NCBI GenBank assembly: GCA_032717465.1 | Contig: CM064653.1 | Location: 32,850,309 to 32,914,308 of the forward strand | Direction: 5' to 3' | Length of the DNA stretch: 64,000 nucleotides | Source of the DNA: Coenobita brevimanus | Taxonomy: Eukaryota > Arthropoda > Malacostraca > Decapoda > Coenobitidae | Shown: positions 1 through 11,689 of the stretch, in pieces | How the letters are laid out: each line of letters begins with the position of its first letter | Numbering within the stretch: the stretch's first letter is position 1 | Translations under genes and position numbers: made by a program | Notes under the pieces: model-generated | Told to the model about the DNA's origin: nothing | The model's database searches: none | The model's input: only the letters and a program-made list of their open reading frames with translations

Positions 1-410
1 AGGTGCAACCTTTTCGGTCTGATTACACTTCCCCACAACTCGACAGGTGTGACAAGACTTACAATACCAGGAAACATCCCTGAAGATACCTGGCCAGTAG
101 AAGTGTTTCAAAATGCGTGCCACAGTCTTCCTCACTCCAAGGTGTCCTGCCAAACTGGAATCATGAGCCACTCTAATGATATCCTGCCTACAAACACGAG
201 GGATGACAACTTGATGTACAACCTCCCATTCACAGTCGGCTGATGCTGTTGGGGGTCTCCACTTCCTCATAAGTACTCCTGACTTTATATAATAACAAGT
301 AGAAGCACCAGCTGACTCTTCCTCACTGCAAGCAGAGTTAGCTAGACCTTTCAACTCAGGGTCAGCAACCTGCAACTCAACCAACTCTTGACGAGACAAA
401 TTATCAACAC
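1..410 (-). pseudogene. Gypsy integrase N-terminal (HHCC) region, partial
   Basis: Reading the minus strand from about 410 to 1 gives one open frame with a linker (DNLSRQELVELQVADPEL) and then an integrase zinc-binding domain. The H-H-C-C ligands are visible in AHDSSLAGHLG and YCKSCHTC, with FYWPGI between them. This domain binds zinc and helps integrase multimerise on cDNA ends. The frame is offset by one base from the upstream gag-protease frame, with the break at about 400-412. The catalytic DDE core would lie beyond the left edge. Family assignment is strong; activity is unlikely because of the frameshift. Confidence 0.85.
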
Positions 411-2222
411 TACGGGTACTGCCTCATCTGGTGAGTGGTCCAAATTAGCAAGAAAAGTGTCAGCTAGGATAACATCATCACCATCATTATCCTTTAAGTC
501 ACCAGTAACTTTAGACTTAGCCCTAGTGACAGCACATGCAGAGAACACATCAGGGACATCACAATCCTGGGCCGCAGCCACTGGCTCACTAGACAACTGA
601 GGAGCTGGACACACTTGACTTCCACCAATATCATTTCCAAGTAAGAAAGTTACACCTGACATTGGGAGTGTCTCAACCAACCCAACCATAACAGAACCAT
701 TAACAAAACCAGACTCTAAATTCACTCTGTACAGAGGGACAGAGAAGTAATTATTCCCTACACCTTGTAAGATTACAGTTTCATCAGAGGAATTAACATG
801 AGAGCCTAGAACACTGGTCAGCATAAGGGATTGGCAAGCACCTGTATCACGATATATTTTAACTGATTTCCTGTCATTACTGTCCAGAGGACTGACAAAA
901 CCATCAGACAGGAAATTAGCACATGAACTCTTGAGAGTGTCACCCACGTTACTGCTCAAAAGAGGAGCTTCATCATGAGGATTTAATTTACCCCTCAAAG
1001 CAGGTTCAGTTAACTCACTTAAAGAATTCTGGGAACTCTCAAGGGTGGACACTAGACCAATTGACTGAATATTTAAAGACTCCTTTTTGTTCACATCACG
1101 CTGTCTCCTGAAACATCTCTCCGTAGTATGACCAAGCTTACTACAATAAGTACATTTACTTTTCTGAAACCTAGAGGTGAAGCTGGTATTTACTTCCTGA
1201 GAAACATCATCTTTATTCTCTTTCCTGTTACCTGTACTCTGAGTAGAGGCAACGTACTTACTCTCAGCTTTCCTTTTTCCTTTAGAATATCTCTTGTGAG
1301 TGAGAACATATTCATCAGCTAAAACTGCAGCATCAGACAAATTATCTATTCTTTTCTCATCAAGATATAGGCTTACATCTTTATTAATACACCTTTTGAA
1401 GTCCTCCAGCAAAATCATCTGCTTAAATTTACCAAAATCAGAATCCACATTCTTAGAATTTAACCACTGCTCTAACAGATCTTCTTTGATTTTTGCATAC
1501 TCAACATGGGATTGCTTATCTTGCTTATAAGTTGTCCTAAATTTTACTCTATAGGCTTCAGGAACAAGCTCATAGGCCTTAAGAATCAAGCTCTTAACTA
1601 CATCATAATTATCAGATTGATCCTGAGGCAAAGATGCATAAGTTACTTGAGCTTTACCGGTGAGAACAGTTTGAAGGAGTACTGGCCAATACTTTTTGGG
1701 CCAATTAAAACCTGTAGCTACCCTCTCAAACATCTGAAAATACTTTGTTAAATCGGATTCATTAAAAGGAGGGACAAGTTTAACATTTTTAGCCACATCA
1801 AAATCATCAGAGCTAGATGATCCAGTTCCACCTTGTTTCATGCGATACTCATGGTCTGCCTGAATCCTAGCAAGTTCAATTTGTGCCTGAGCCTGTGCCT
1901 CCTGAATACGAGCATTTGCCTGAAATTCAGCCTCCTTATCACGAGCCTCCTGCAGGGCTAGCTGTAACTTAGCTAATTCAATCTGCGTTTGCTCATTTGG
2001 AGGAGTTACATTAAACAAGCTTTCATTAATCATGTCAACAATTTGATCTTTAGAATGATGAGAGCGAACAGCAATTCCCAATTGTTGAGGAACAAGCTTA
2101 AGTTCATTCTTTGTTCTGTTTTCTACATCACACACTGTTTGCACATTTGACAAAAAATCTTTGGCTTCATCAAGAGTAGTAATAGTAGACATCATGAATA
2201 AATCACAGTCACAAAATATCAA
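351..2222 (-). CDS. gag-pr: Gypsy gag-protease polyprotein (frameshifted into integrase)
   Basis: A 623-residue open frame. Residues about 75-125 are a Glu/Ala/Gln-rich predicted helix or coiled coil. Residues about 148-315 look like a SCAN/Gmr1-type capsid (PPFNESDLTKYFQMFERVA, then a helical region). Residues 357-370 are a CX2CX4HX4C zinc knuckle that should bind RNA. Residues 459-462 (DTGA) are the aspartic protease active site, with LLGNDIG at 527-533 as the flap-side motif. The first Met is at 2222, but Met11 (codon 2190-2192, MSTITT) is an equally good start. The last ~25 residues are out of frame: the neighbouring frame carries the conserved linker into integrase. I infer a single-base indel that ended an originally longer polyprotein. 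Confidence 0.85.
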   Translation of the reverse strand: MIFCDCDLFMMSTITTLDEAKDFLSNVQTVCDVENRTKNELKLVPQQLGIAVRSHHSKDQIVDMINESLFNVTPPNEQTQIELAKLQLALQEARDKEAEFQANARIQEAQAQAQIELARIQADHEYRMKQGGTGSSSSDDFDVAKNVKLVPPFNESDLTKYFQMFERVATGFNWPKKYWPVLLQTVLTGKAQVTYASLPQDQSDNYDVVKSLILKAYELVPEAYRVKFRTTYKQDKQSHVEYAKIKEDLLEQWLNSKNVDSDFGKFKQMILLEDFKRCINKDVSLYLDEKRIDNLSDAAVLADEYVLTHKRYSKGKRKAESKYVASTQSTGNRKENKDDVSQEVNTSFTSRFQKSKCTYCSKLGHTTERCFRRQRDVNKKESLNIQSIGLVSTLESSQNSLSELTEPALRGKLNPHDEAPLLSSNVGDTLKSSCANFLSDGFVSPLDSNDRKSVKIYRDTGACQSLMLTSVLGSHVNSSDETVILQGVGNNYFSVPLYRVNLESGFVNGSVMVGLVETLPMSGVTFLLGNDIGGSQVCPAPQLSSEPVAAAQDCDVPDVFSACAVTRAKSKVTGDLKDNDGDDVILADTFLANLDHSPDEAVPVVLIICLVKSWLSCRLLTLS

Positions 2223-2262
2223 GCAATATCCTTATGATAATATCCTGAATATCCTGATAAGA

Positions 2263-2270
2263 GGTCGCCA
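2263..2270 (-). promoter_or_regulatory. Candidate tRNA primer-binding site
   Basis: Six bases inside the LTR edge the minus strand reads TGGCGACC, with the TGG complementary to a tRNA CCA end. Its place between the LTR and gag fits a minus-strand primer-binding site. I cannot name the tRNA. Confidence 0.5.
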
Positions 2271-2276
2271 AATTTA

Positions 2277-3060
2277 TGTTACGGAACAGAGAAAGATAAT
2301 GTACACTTTAAGTGAGAATACTAAAAATCACTACTGTCCCGTAAAGTTCCAGGTTCAAAACAAAAGAGTTAGGTAAAATTACAAGTTAAAGTTTAATGCT
2401 CAAACTAACAACAAAACATTCAGGACTCATAAGGATAATATAATGGCAAAAAACAGGTTAAATATATGGTTAACTGCAATAGCCTCTATTAACACGAAAT
2501 TAGCATGAGTAAATTTATCTAAGTCAGCCCTGATAAAATGAGAAAACACTGGATAATGCTCAGTTAACGCAAGATATATTATTACAGATACAAAATATTA
2601 TTACCACTGGCTGATAACATGAATTACAAAAACTTTACTAGGCTTACGAATCAACACCTTATGCTATACAGTACAAAAACAAAATGTAATAACACTTATA
2701 CTCAAATTACACAGCTGCTAGATGGTTGGAGACTTCCTGAGCACTCACAATAATAACAACTGTACAGGGGAGGACAGAGATGTGAACAAAATGAGGAGTA
2801 GATCCAAGTGGCAATTAATGCAGAGACTGAGCTCATTATATAGGGGCCGGCAGAGCTTGATACAACTTGTAAGAAGGACGCGCAAATGAAGCCAGAGGGG
2901 ACAAAGAGTTGACACTCCTGCTCTGAACAACAGAAAGAACGACTCACTCTACTATAAGGGAGGAGGGGGGGAGTGAGGTAGAACACGCTCGTGATCAAAC
3001 ATGCAGCATACTGTACGTTAGAATTACACAAAGGATGATGAAATCGTAGGCTATGTAACA
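2277..3060 (-). repeat. Gypsy 5' LTR, 784 bp
   Basis: The segment is bounded by a perfect 6-bp inverted repeat, TGTTAC at one end and GTAACA at the other, the usual TG...CA form. It lies directly upstream of the primer-binding site and gag. It contains a TATA-like CTATATAAT on the minus strand at about 2835-2843. The outer flank (3061-3065, ATACA) would be the target-site duplication, but the partner LTR is outside the window, so this cannot be tested. Confidence 0.8.
2835..2843 (-). promoter_or_regulatory. Candidate TATA box in Gypsy LTR
   Basis: The minus strand reads CTATATAAT inside the LTR, preceded by a GC-rich CCGGCCC. It is a plausible core promoter for the retrotransposon. The start site would be about 30 bases further towards gag. 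This is sequence resemblance only. Confidence 0.4.
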
Positions 3061-3429
<369 letters not shown>

Positions 3430-3456
3430 TCCGATCATTGTCCCAGTGCCAGGACA

Positions 3457-4607
3457 TTACAATGAACAGAAGTCGGGGTGAAAGGTGAGAATGTCTTCGA
3501 GTACATCAAGATGTGTGATGAAGTAGGTACACAAAGCAGAAAACAAGAGTCCACGGGGTCTGAAGGGGGCAATAACTGGGCAGTTAATGATATGATGGGA
3601 TAATGCTTCATCCATTGGATTGTGACAGAGTTTACATGGCCTGTTGGTCGGTCGTCCGGTGATTTCCCCTGGGGAGCGATACCCCAGGCGAATACGGGTG
3701 ACGGCCACATCACATCGGTGGGTATGGGTGGGGTGCTTGCCATAGGTGTGTCTCACGCCATGGTAGGTGTCATAGTGCTGGATGGTGACACTAGTGGGAC
3801 TTTCAGCATTGGTACGCAGGGCTAGGTCCTCCCTGGACTCCTCGAGAAGGATTCTCCGAACAATTGTCGTGGACACAGGGAGGCGGATGGCAGCTAGGAG
3901 ATGGTTACAGGCAGCTCGAGCCAAGCGATCTGCCTGGTCGTGGCGGATGTGACCAACATGGGCTGGGATCCAAATAAAAGAAACCCTGAGACCAAGAGCA
4001 TGAGCCTAATGGAGGCGAGAGTAGAGGGAAGCGAAGAGGGGGAGGGGAGTCGGAAGGGAGATACAAAGTAAGGCAAGGGCAGCTTGGGAATCGCTGACAA
4101 TTAAACTTGGTAGGTGATGAGAGAGAAGGAAGTCAAGGGCTGAGGTATAGCAAATAGTTCACACTGGGTCCTGCTGGCCCAGTTGGGAAGGCGGTGGGAG
4201 GTGGAGAAGGCGGGGGAAGCAGAGTTAGTAAAGGCAATGCAAGCAGCTCCTGCCTGGCCCTTAGCGATGACAGAACCGTCGGTGTAGACGTGAACAGGGG
4301 GGGAATGGTAGGTGCGGGCTGCGGAGTTAAGGGTTTCAGTGATGGAAAGCTGTGAGGAAATTGGTAAACGGTCAGAAGCAGTGGCAGAAGGTGTGTAGTG
4401 CACAGCAGGAGTCGTACGTGTCCAGGTAGGGGGCAAAAGGTCAGTAGGGATGGGAGTGACAATATCAGCACGGATGTTGGCGGGAGCACGGCCAGAAAGC
4501 TGGTGAAGACAGTTGAGTGCTGAACGAATTCGTTTTAGCCAGGATGCCAGGCCTGGCACATGAGTGTGCCGGATCCGATCTAGGTGAGTGGAATCAGAGA
4601 TAATCAA
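3457..4607 (-). pseudogene. LINE RNase H and C-terminal zinc motif
   Basis: The 4607-4101 part carries the RNase H start (VHVYTDGSVIAKGQAG, then CELFAI). The domain then shifts frame to SDSQAAL near 4080-4100. An in-frame TAG lies near 4005-4008. It resumes with FIWIPAHVGHIRHDQADRLA around 3920-3990. The 3924-3457 frame completes the C-terminus with RLGYRSPG and a CX2C...HX4C cluster. RNase H would remove the RNA template during second-strand synthesis. With two breaks inside the domain it cannot be functional. Confidence 0.8.
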
Positions 4608-6467
4608 CCAGTCGGGAGGAAAAGGATGAAACAGGAGATGGAAATGTAGTCAGACTTTGTGGCAAAGCAGACTCCAAGCATATGAATGCAATCGGTGATG
4701 GGACACAGATTGAGTTCATGGAGCACGTTAACTACTCTGGCAGACCTGGGGCAGCGAAGAATGAGGAACATTGCCCGATTTTGTACCACTTCAAATGGTC
4801 GGAACTGTGCTGGGGGGACAAGGGAAAGAGGGATAGCATGATAACCAAGAAGGGAGCGAATATATAACAGGTAAAATGATCGAGCGACAGGGATGCTAAC
4901 CCCATGCGAGTCACAAGTGAGCATGCCAAGGAGTTTAAGTCTGCAGTGAAGGCGGGTGCAGATAGTGGAGACATACTGAGAGGGGTTAAAGAGGGAAGAG
5001 AGGGAAATTACGAGATACGTATAATCCTGCACTACCTCAAGATGAGAGCCGAGGAGGGTTATGGTTGTGCAAGCAAGCCTATGAGTGAGGGATCGTGTAA
5101 ACAGTTTGGTTTTGGCAGTGCTGATATTCAACCCACAAGCAGATGCAGCCTTGCCGAACTTAATTAGGAGACGTTGAAGAGTGACAGAAGAAGGGGAGTA
5201 GATGCAGATATCATCAGCATAGATTAGGATCAGAGAGGAATCAGCGATAGGACCTAAAAGACAAAGGAGTCTATTCATGAGAAGATTGAAGAGAAAGGGG
5301 CTAAGTACCCCACCCTGAAGTGTGCCAAGATTGAAGGGTCGATAATCACTAACCGTCCCGCAAAACAGGACCCGAGAGTGACGATGGGACAGGTAGCTTT
5401 CCAACCAGCAGAACGGGTGACCAGATACACCCAAGTGGGCAAGTTTGTCAAGGATGACGTCACGGTTTGCAACGTCGAATGCAGCTTTGAGGTCAATGAA
5501 GGCTGTGCGGGAGGAGGATGTGAAGTGAGTGAGTAATTCTGCAAGGCAATGTTGTGTGCTTCGGCCTGGGAGAAAACCACAATGATGGGGAGAGAGCTGG
5601 TCCTGAAGAAGATCGTGGAGCATTGCTAAAAGAATTCTCTCGAGGACTTTGCAGATGCAGGAAGTCAGGGAAATGGGACGGAAATCAGAGGAATTAGGCT
5701 TAGGGATGGGGATGATGGTGCACGGGTCCAGTCTGCAGGGAGACTACCTTCGGAAAGACTCAAGTTGAACAGTGAGAGTAGAGGATTGCAGGAACTTGAG
5801 CAATGAGTCTGAGTGTGGCGTAGGTGATCCCATCATCACTCGGGGCAGTTGCCCTGCCTTGCAATAGCGCAAGGCGCAACTCTTCACCGGTGATGGGGTG
5901 ATCATCGAGGGGAGAGGGAGTGGAGCGAGCCTCTGCAATACGTGCTAGCCTGTTTCCGCTAGCAGCCGAGAAGCGAGCCTGGATGGGGGGAAGCAAGGAT
6001 GTCAGCTGAGATTGGGTGGACCTTTTGTCAACTAGGTTGTTGGTATATTCCACAGGATTGTGGTGGAGAGGAGGGGAGGGGGACTCGTGTGTCTGAACAA
6101 CTCCGTTAACAAGCCGCCAAGCCTTAGATTGAGGAGTGTGTGCATTACTATGCTGGAGAAAGTCATGCCAACACTCCTGGCGAATACTGTGTTTAAGGTC
6201 ACGGGAGGACCTGGCTGCAGTGAGATAGGAGTGGAGGTTGTCAGCGGTGCGGTCAGCGCGGTACACGGCCGCTGCTCGCTTTACTTCCTCCTCGCTGTCA
6301 TGTAGACGGTGATCCCTTACCCACTCCCCAGCCTGGCGAGCAGAAGTTTTCGTATGATTGACTTGCAGCACATAATGATCATTGAAGGTTTGTACTACGG
6401 TAACTAGGGAGGTGTAAAGTTCAGATGATGTGGTGAATGAATGACTGGCAAACCAGGTGGTGAGCAT
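4604..6467 (-). pseudogene. LINE reverse transcriptase and upstream linker
   Basis: The frame 6467-5760 covers the region between endonuclease and RT, ending with a PSDDGITYATL motif that precedes the RT fingers. After a frameshift near 5760-5700 the RT continues (RPISLTSCICKVLERIL just before 5624). The 5623-4604 frame holds the palm: motif A FIDLKAAFD, motif B TLQGGVLSPFLFNLL, motif C YADDICIYSP, then the thumb. All catalytic aspartates are visible. Frameshifts at the edges make the whole a pseudogene. Confidence 0.85.
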
Positions 6468-7160
6468 GTCCTTGAAAGTGGGTTGCAGCGGAATAGGGAT
6501 ATTAATCTTTTTCCTGACATGGCGGTGCTGGGAGTGTAGTATGGGAATGGAATATGTGGCAAGGATGGCATTGTGGTCGGAGATAAGAGTAGGGACAATG
6601 TCGACAGTGACGCATGTTGTACCACGATGCCGCCAAGGACGAGATCGAGATAGCCTTTCCCATCATGAGTGGGTTGAGGAGTGGGGAATGGATGCAGATG
6701 ATGGTTATTGGCAAAGTCATGGAGTCGATGACCAGCAGGAGAAGCACGGGAACCGCCAAATGACGGATGAGAGGCATTAAAATCGCCCAGGTAAAGATAC
6801 GTGAGGAGCGGCGGGTAGGTAAAGTGGTGGGGTCACCCCCAGTTGGACTGAGGTAGACGTTACATAATATAATGAGGCATCGTTGACAGTGAGGCGTAAT
6901 AAATGAAAGAGGGAGGAGTGAGAAGAGGCAGGTGATTAGGTAATGAGGGTATGAGGAATAGAGCGACGAATGTATATAACCAGGCCTTGGCCAGAATGGA
7001 TATGATAGCAGTGGTATCCCCGAAGCCTGGGTGGGGGTCTGGGGCGACGAGAGTGAGGGAAAGCCTCCCGAAGGCAGATAACAGCAGGGTGATAAAATGA
7101 AGCATAATGAGAAAGGTCAGCCAGGCGGCGGTGGATGCTCCGTATGTTCCAAGATAACAA
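6404..7160 (-). pseudogene. LINE apurinic-like endonuclease remnant
   Basis: The minus strand begins with MLSWNIRSIHRRLADL, the standard start of an APE-type LINE endonuclease. It continues through AVICLREAF, where the expected catalytic Glu context (LxETF) reads LREAF. Two frame changes follow across 6936-6502, and then comes the region upstream of RT. This enzyme would nick the target for target-primed reverse transcription. The domain is recognisable but broken. Confidence 0.75.
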
Positions 7161-7320
7161 TTTATATTGTCTAGGTTTGGGAGCCGTTAGGACATGAGGG
7201 GAGACGGAGATAGCAGCCGAAGACCCCGCTGAACTCTACACAGTTTTCTATAAAGCAAAATACAGATCCATTTTCTGTCTTGCTTTGGGATACCCTAAAG
7301 CAGTAGTTCTTTAGTGTGTG

Positions 7321-7560
7321 TACGTGTGTTATCCACACGTACACATAAGGTGCATGTGCATGTATTGCCCTAGTGCTGGGATTTTGACTCATGAGGTAAT
7401 TTTGTGATGCATATCGTTTTTGTCTGTATCTACCTGTGTATGTAACTATGTATATGTATCTTTTTAGAGTGTATGTGTATATATGTCTCCCTGTATATGT
7501 ATATATGAATGTATCATATATGTGCATGTATCACACGTACAGTATATGTATGCACGTCTG
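7321..7560 (+). repeat. Microsatellite-associated repeat M, copy 2 (inverted to copy 1)
   Basis: It shares with copy 1 (3061-3264, opposite strand) the GT-rich head, AGGTGCATGTGC, CCTAGTGCTGGGATT, GAGGTAATTTTGTGATGC and a TATG-rich tail that includes TGTCTCCCTGTA. The sequence then degenerates into TATG/TACG-rich low complexity to about 7700. Confidence 0.7.
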
Positions 7561-7699
7561 TACACATACCCATATCTTTATACTTACGTACCTATCCTGT
7601 ACATATAGTATGTCTATGGCAACATGTGCGTGATTATATACATGTATGTATAGATATATACGTATATGTATGTGTGCATATGTGCCCCTCTCTGCATAC

Positions 7700-7969
7700 G
7701 TGCGTGTGTATCAGTGTATCACTTTGCTATTCCCAAAACTTGTAATGATAATTACTGCAACAACTTTGTACCATGTATGTGTCATTGTATGTCTGTTCAT
7801 TGTTGTGCTTGTAATGATAATTACTTCTATACCTTTTATGCCCTAACGTATCAATATAACGTTTTGCTCTCATGCACCCGTCCCTGCTTGGCCTTGAGCG
7901 ACGATGTTCCCCAGAATGTTGGGGCTTGTATAGAATGATAAATAAAAAACATTAAAAAAAAAAAAAAAA
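7700..7969 (+). repeat. Retroposon 3' end with poly(A)
   Basis: The segment ends in AATAAAAAACATT followed by a pure A run at about 7953-7969, typical of the 3' end of a retroposed transcript. CTTGTAATGATAATTACT occurs twice (about 7738 and 7808). No coding homology was recognised. Confidence 0.5.
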
Positions 7970-8579
7970 GGCTCGAATACTCCCAGACTCAGCTTAAGTC
8001 AGCCTGATACCCCTCTCTCTGAAATTGTTACTCCTTTCACTTTCAGTTTCCTGTAAAAACCTGGCCCGGTCCGACCCAGCCCGACCGTAACACTTTTGAG
8101 AAATTTATACCTCAGCAACCACAGGGCTTATCACTGCGTGGTTTGCACCATATAATAGCCCCGTTCTTTAAGATTTGTTTTTGACAGGGTTCATCACACC
8201 TCGATGGTGCATGTGGCACATGACATGCGCCTAGTGCAGCATGTCGCAAGTACTCAAAAGAGGGCCACAGACCAGAAAGTTTGTCGTAAAGGCATTAAAC
8301 TTGGTAGGTAGATGGCCATCAGTATACACTAGGCATCCTCGGGGTGTAAGGCGACATTTCAATGCTTTCGGATTTAAATGGCCTCGCTCGTACTTCTCCG
8401 ACAGAGACCTTGTACTGGTGATTATTGTCTCTTTTCCTATTCTTCCATGTCGTTCACCACAAAAATAGAGTTCAAGCTGCATAGTTAATACGCAGTGGCA
8501 TCTTGCAAGTGATGAGACACGTGCAATCACCAGTGAATGAAATGCAATGGCTTTGTCAGAGTCTGTCACTGGTATGAAC

Positions 8580-8610
<31 letters not shown>

Positions 8611-8819
8611 GGATTATAGATATGATAGGCCGTTCCCTATCATCCTGCAGTTCTCCTAAGTTCCATACGCCTTCACATGTGGCCATTTCGTCTCTAATAC
8701 TCATCGTCAATACTGAATACATGCTGGGGCTGTTTCATTCATGATTTACTTTTTGGTATTAGCGAGGGTGTTTCTGTGACGTGTCGGTGGGCCTTGTGTA
8801 AGGTCCGCTTGATTTAAAT
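7970..8819. other. Unassigned intergenic stretch with poly(T)
   Basis: No gene recognised. A T run at 8579-8605 could be the poly(A) tail of a minus-strand retroposon extending to higher coordinates, but I cannot identify its body. The 163-residue frame crossing it encodes a Lys run and is not credible. Confidence 0.5.
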
Positions 8820-9299
8820 CAGTGGTTCTTAACCTTTTTGCCAGTGTTACCCCTTGGCACACCAAGATAGGCTGTTACTACCCCCGTCCTACGTAAACCG
8901 TGAGAGAAAGTAGAAAAACATATTGGTACTGTTAATGTATTTTCGAAGTGATTATGCGGACTATAGACAGAAGTTAGTATATGGTTTTCAATTACATTAA
9001 ATTCAGTGTTTTCCGTAGAACACAAGAGCACACTTGCCTAGGCTGCTGGTGTGATGGGTGAAAGTTTTTCCTAAATCAAGTTTTTGTGCGTGTCTCAGAA
9101 AATACGCATCGCATGTGATAGTTAATAACCATCTTGTTTTTCACTTTTTTAAGCATAGCAGCAAAGCCCATTCAGCGGTATGGTAATTCCAAAAGGCATC
9201 AGGATCCTGTGTACTCAGTATGATAGGATGGTGTATTCTTCGCCAAAGTTTATCTGGCAAGTAGCCAGATCCTGCTCATGATAATCTTTTTAATCTTAC

Positions 9300-9360
<61 letters not shown>

Positions 9361-9452
9361 GGATAATCGCCGAGCAATGTTTTACTGACGTTACCCCCTT
9401 GGAAGGTCTTATTACTCCTTTGGTGTTATTATCCCCAGGTTGAGAATCAGTG
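8820..9452. mobile_element. Non-autonomous hAT element
   Basis: The left end CAGTGGTTCTTAACC and right end GGTTGAGAATCAGTG are imperfect terminal inverted repeats of the well-known hAT/Charlie type. The flanking 8-mers atttaaat (8812-8819) and ttttaaag (9453-9460) share TTTAAA in register, a decayed 8-bp target-site duplication. A (CA)n tract sits at 9301-9359. There is no transposase frame. Confidence 0.85.
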
Positions 9453-9737
9453 TTTTAAAGAAACTCGTCATCATCATCATCATACTATTTCTTGCCCCAG
9501 TGAAGGTTCGAAATCACGTTCTGTCACACAGCAGACTAATAACACATGAAGTGACATACACCCAGCACCTACTTTAAACGTTTGACACAGCCTAGATATC
9601 CAGCCGTAGACTTCAGGAACACGCAGATCAAGAGGAGGGAAAAGAATGAACCACGTACTGTATGTCCAGAGTCAAATGTGTCACTAATATTAACTCCACC
9701 ACGATAACCCTATGTTTTAGTTTATCATTGTTACCCC

Positions 9738-9848
9738 TAGACGATTTTCTTTTAACTTTAGGAAACACTTCTCGTAATGAAGGGACTGGTGAAGGTTGTT
9801 CCCTTCAGTTCGAAAAATCTCTTCTGTGCTAAATAAAATCGTCTGGAG
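9738..9848. repeat. Foldback motif pair (9.7 kb)
   Basis: Left arm CTAGACGATTTTC and right arm CTAAATAAAATCGTCTGG are inverted copies about 80 bases apart, with a GTAATGAAGGGACTGG-like centre. This is the same architecture as the copies at 15.9 and 21.5 kb. Confidence 0.55.
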
Positions 9849-10133
9849 ATAAAGAAGGCTAAAATACACAAGATACCACCGGACTGACTGGACGAGTTAG
9901 GGTTATATTTCTTGTGATTTTTGCAGATTTCGTAACATGTCTTCCTTGTATGTTATGGATGCAACCTACTTGGATATTGAAGCGAAATAAATGACATACA
10001 ATGGCCATCATAAATCGCTAACAAAACGGAGCAACGAAGCCTGCAATGGGACGTACAGTATGGTCCATTGAGGTGAGATACGCCAGTGAGAGGAAGCGCC
10101 GCTGGAGACTGCGAGCGTACTTCTAATCTAGCC

Positions 10134-10167
<34 letters not shown>

Positions 10168-10869
10168 AGGGAGGGGGGAGGGAGAAAATATAACACAAAA
10201 AATGAACAAGGCGATTTCAAACAATAATTAAGTGCCGCAGAGAACAACAGAGAGAAAGCTAACGTGAAGGAAAAAAAAAAAACTGTAAAAGCAATTTCTA
10301 ACTACAGTTAAAGGCTGTAGAGAAAACTAGACTGAATACTCACTTAAAAAAAAAAAAAAAAAAAAACTACCGGGTATGCAACATTATTTCTGACATCAGG
10401 TTAACTGCGTCTGAGAATTTGTATATCGTAAGAAAGAGAATAAAAAAAGGAGGGGGGTTAGGAGCAATTATTATTCCGACCCCAATGACCACCATGACAG
10501 GGCGGACAGGAAGTGGTGTGCGCAGGAGTGGGATGCTCACTGAGGCCCGCAGAGCAGCATTGTTCGCGAGGTAACGGCTTGGAGAACAATGGTACTCCCT
10601 GCGTCACTCAACACATGCCTTCGCTCCACACGTTCCCCACCTGCTGTCTCACTGATATCGCCGCCTGATTCCCAGACCACCCCGGAATGAGTCACTCGTG
10701 TTTTGCAACTTTCGGCCTTCACATTGAGCTTAGTACGAGCGTCTCTTTAAACTTGTCTGTGAATTGCCTAATTTGTGTTATATTTCTGATCATAACATAT
10801 TCCTGTACTTGATGGTCGCATTTGACTTTTACGAGTATTTTACCTATTAATTAATTAATATATTTATTT

Positions 10870-10965
10870 TCACTCTTATCTTAAATGTCGGGACCAACTG
10901 CCTAGCCCCGGGCTCCTACCCTCCTCATGGGGCAATGTAGGATTGGATGATGGATGGCTGGATTT
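10870..10965 (+). repeat. SINE-T 3' fragment
   Basis: TTAAATGTCGGGACCAACTG through GGGGCAATGTAGGATTGGAT then GATGGATGGCTGG matches the 3' part of the tRNA-like SINE at 38.28-38.36 kb (plus) and 13.1-13.2 kb (minus). It is 5'-truncated. Confidence 0.75.
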
Positions 10966-11689
10966 ATTTATTGGCCAAGAATAAGGAATTTCGTGTTTAT
11001 ATGAGGTTACTACGACGATTTTATTCAGCTAATACAAACTCACCATCGCAAAGGGTTAAATATTCGAGCTGCCACCAGACGATTTTATTCACCTAAAGAG
11101 AGATCAACCCGTTTGCGACGAGATGACTTTTGTAAGCTGAATAAAGTCTTCAGAAACTATGGAGAATGAACTGGAAACTATGACCGGATTCAAGAAGGCC
11201 TTCCTAATTTATTCACAAAACCCCAGACGACTTCATTAAACTTACAAAGGGTCTGCGAAGTGAAGGGATTTAGTCGTTCGGAAGCAGACACACGGAAAGA
11301 AAGAAAATGAAAAAGTGAGAAATGTTAGCGTACTAAAATGGTGTTAACTTTCAGCCCGAGGACGTTGTATATCACTCTTGTTCTACTACCTACTTATTGT
11401 ATTCGATGCTTTAATTCACATCTCGTATGCACGGTGATAAAGGTTGTGTCTACTCCTTCCACTCAGTAAAACATTTCCTGAAGCATATAGTGTCTGAGAG
11501 TAGCCTAAATAAAGTAAGAAAGTGGTACGAATAGAATGAAGGGGTCAGTGAGGTGAAGCTGCCTAACATGCTGCTCTTCAGTCACCCTAGGTAGTTCACA
11601 CCTGTTCGTGTGTGTGAGACATGGTGAAGTGGAGAATTTTACACCACACCACTTTCCCATCTATTTTTCATGCCGACTCTTCCTCCTCT

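Larger units (their letters stand above)
1..3060 (-). mobile_element. Gypsy LTR retrotransposon, Gmr1-like, cut by window edge
   Basis: An LTR retrotransposon lies on the minus strand: LTR (2277-3060), leader with primer-binding site, gag with zinc knuckle, aspartic protease, then integrase zinc-binding domain running off base 1. No reverse transcriptase lies between protease and integrase. They are joined by a short linker that reads through in frame except for one frameshift near 400-412. Protease followed directly by integrase is the Ty1/copia-like pol order known in the Gmr1-like branch of Ty3/Gypsy, whose capsid is related to the SCAN domain. RT and RNase H would then lie left of base 1, outside the window. 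The alternative is an internal deletion of RT in an ordinary Gypsy element. Confidence 0.85.
9453..11600. other. Unassigned AT-rich stretch with foldback motif copies
   Basis: No gene recognised. It holds (GA)n at 10136-10163, A runs near 10270 and 10346, and degenerate copies of the GACGATTTTATTCAGCT foldback motif at about 9738-9848, 11013-11030, 11074-11153 and 11223-11244. Confidence 0.6.

Noticed and set aside
8231..8722. 163-residue minus-strand frame
   Set aside because: It contains a Lys run from a poly(T) stretch and no recognisable domain.
9301..9359. CRISPR-like or telomeric repeat
   Set aside because: The window's tandem arrays are simple microsatellites with no spacers, and no telomere-type hexamer array was seen.
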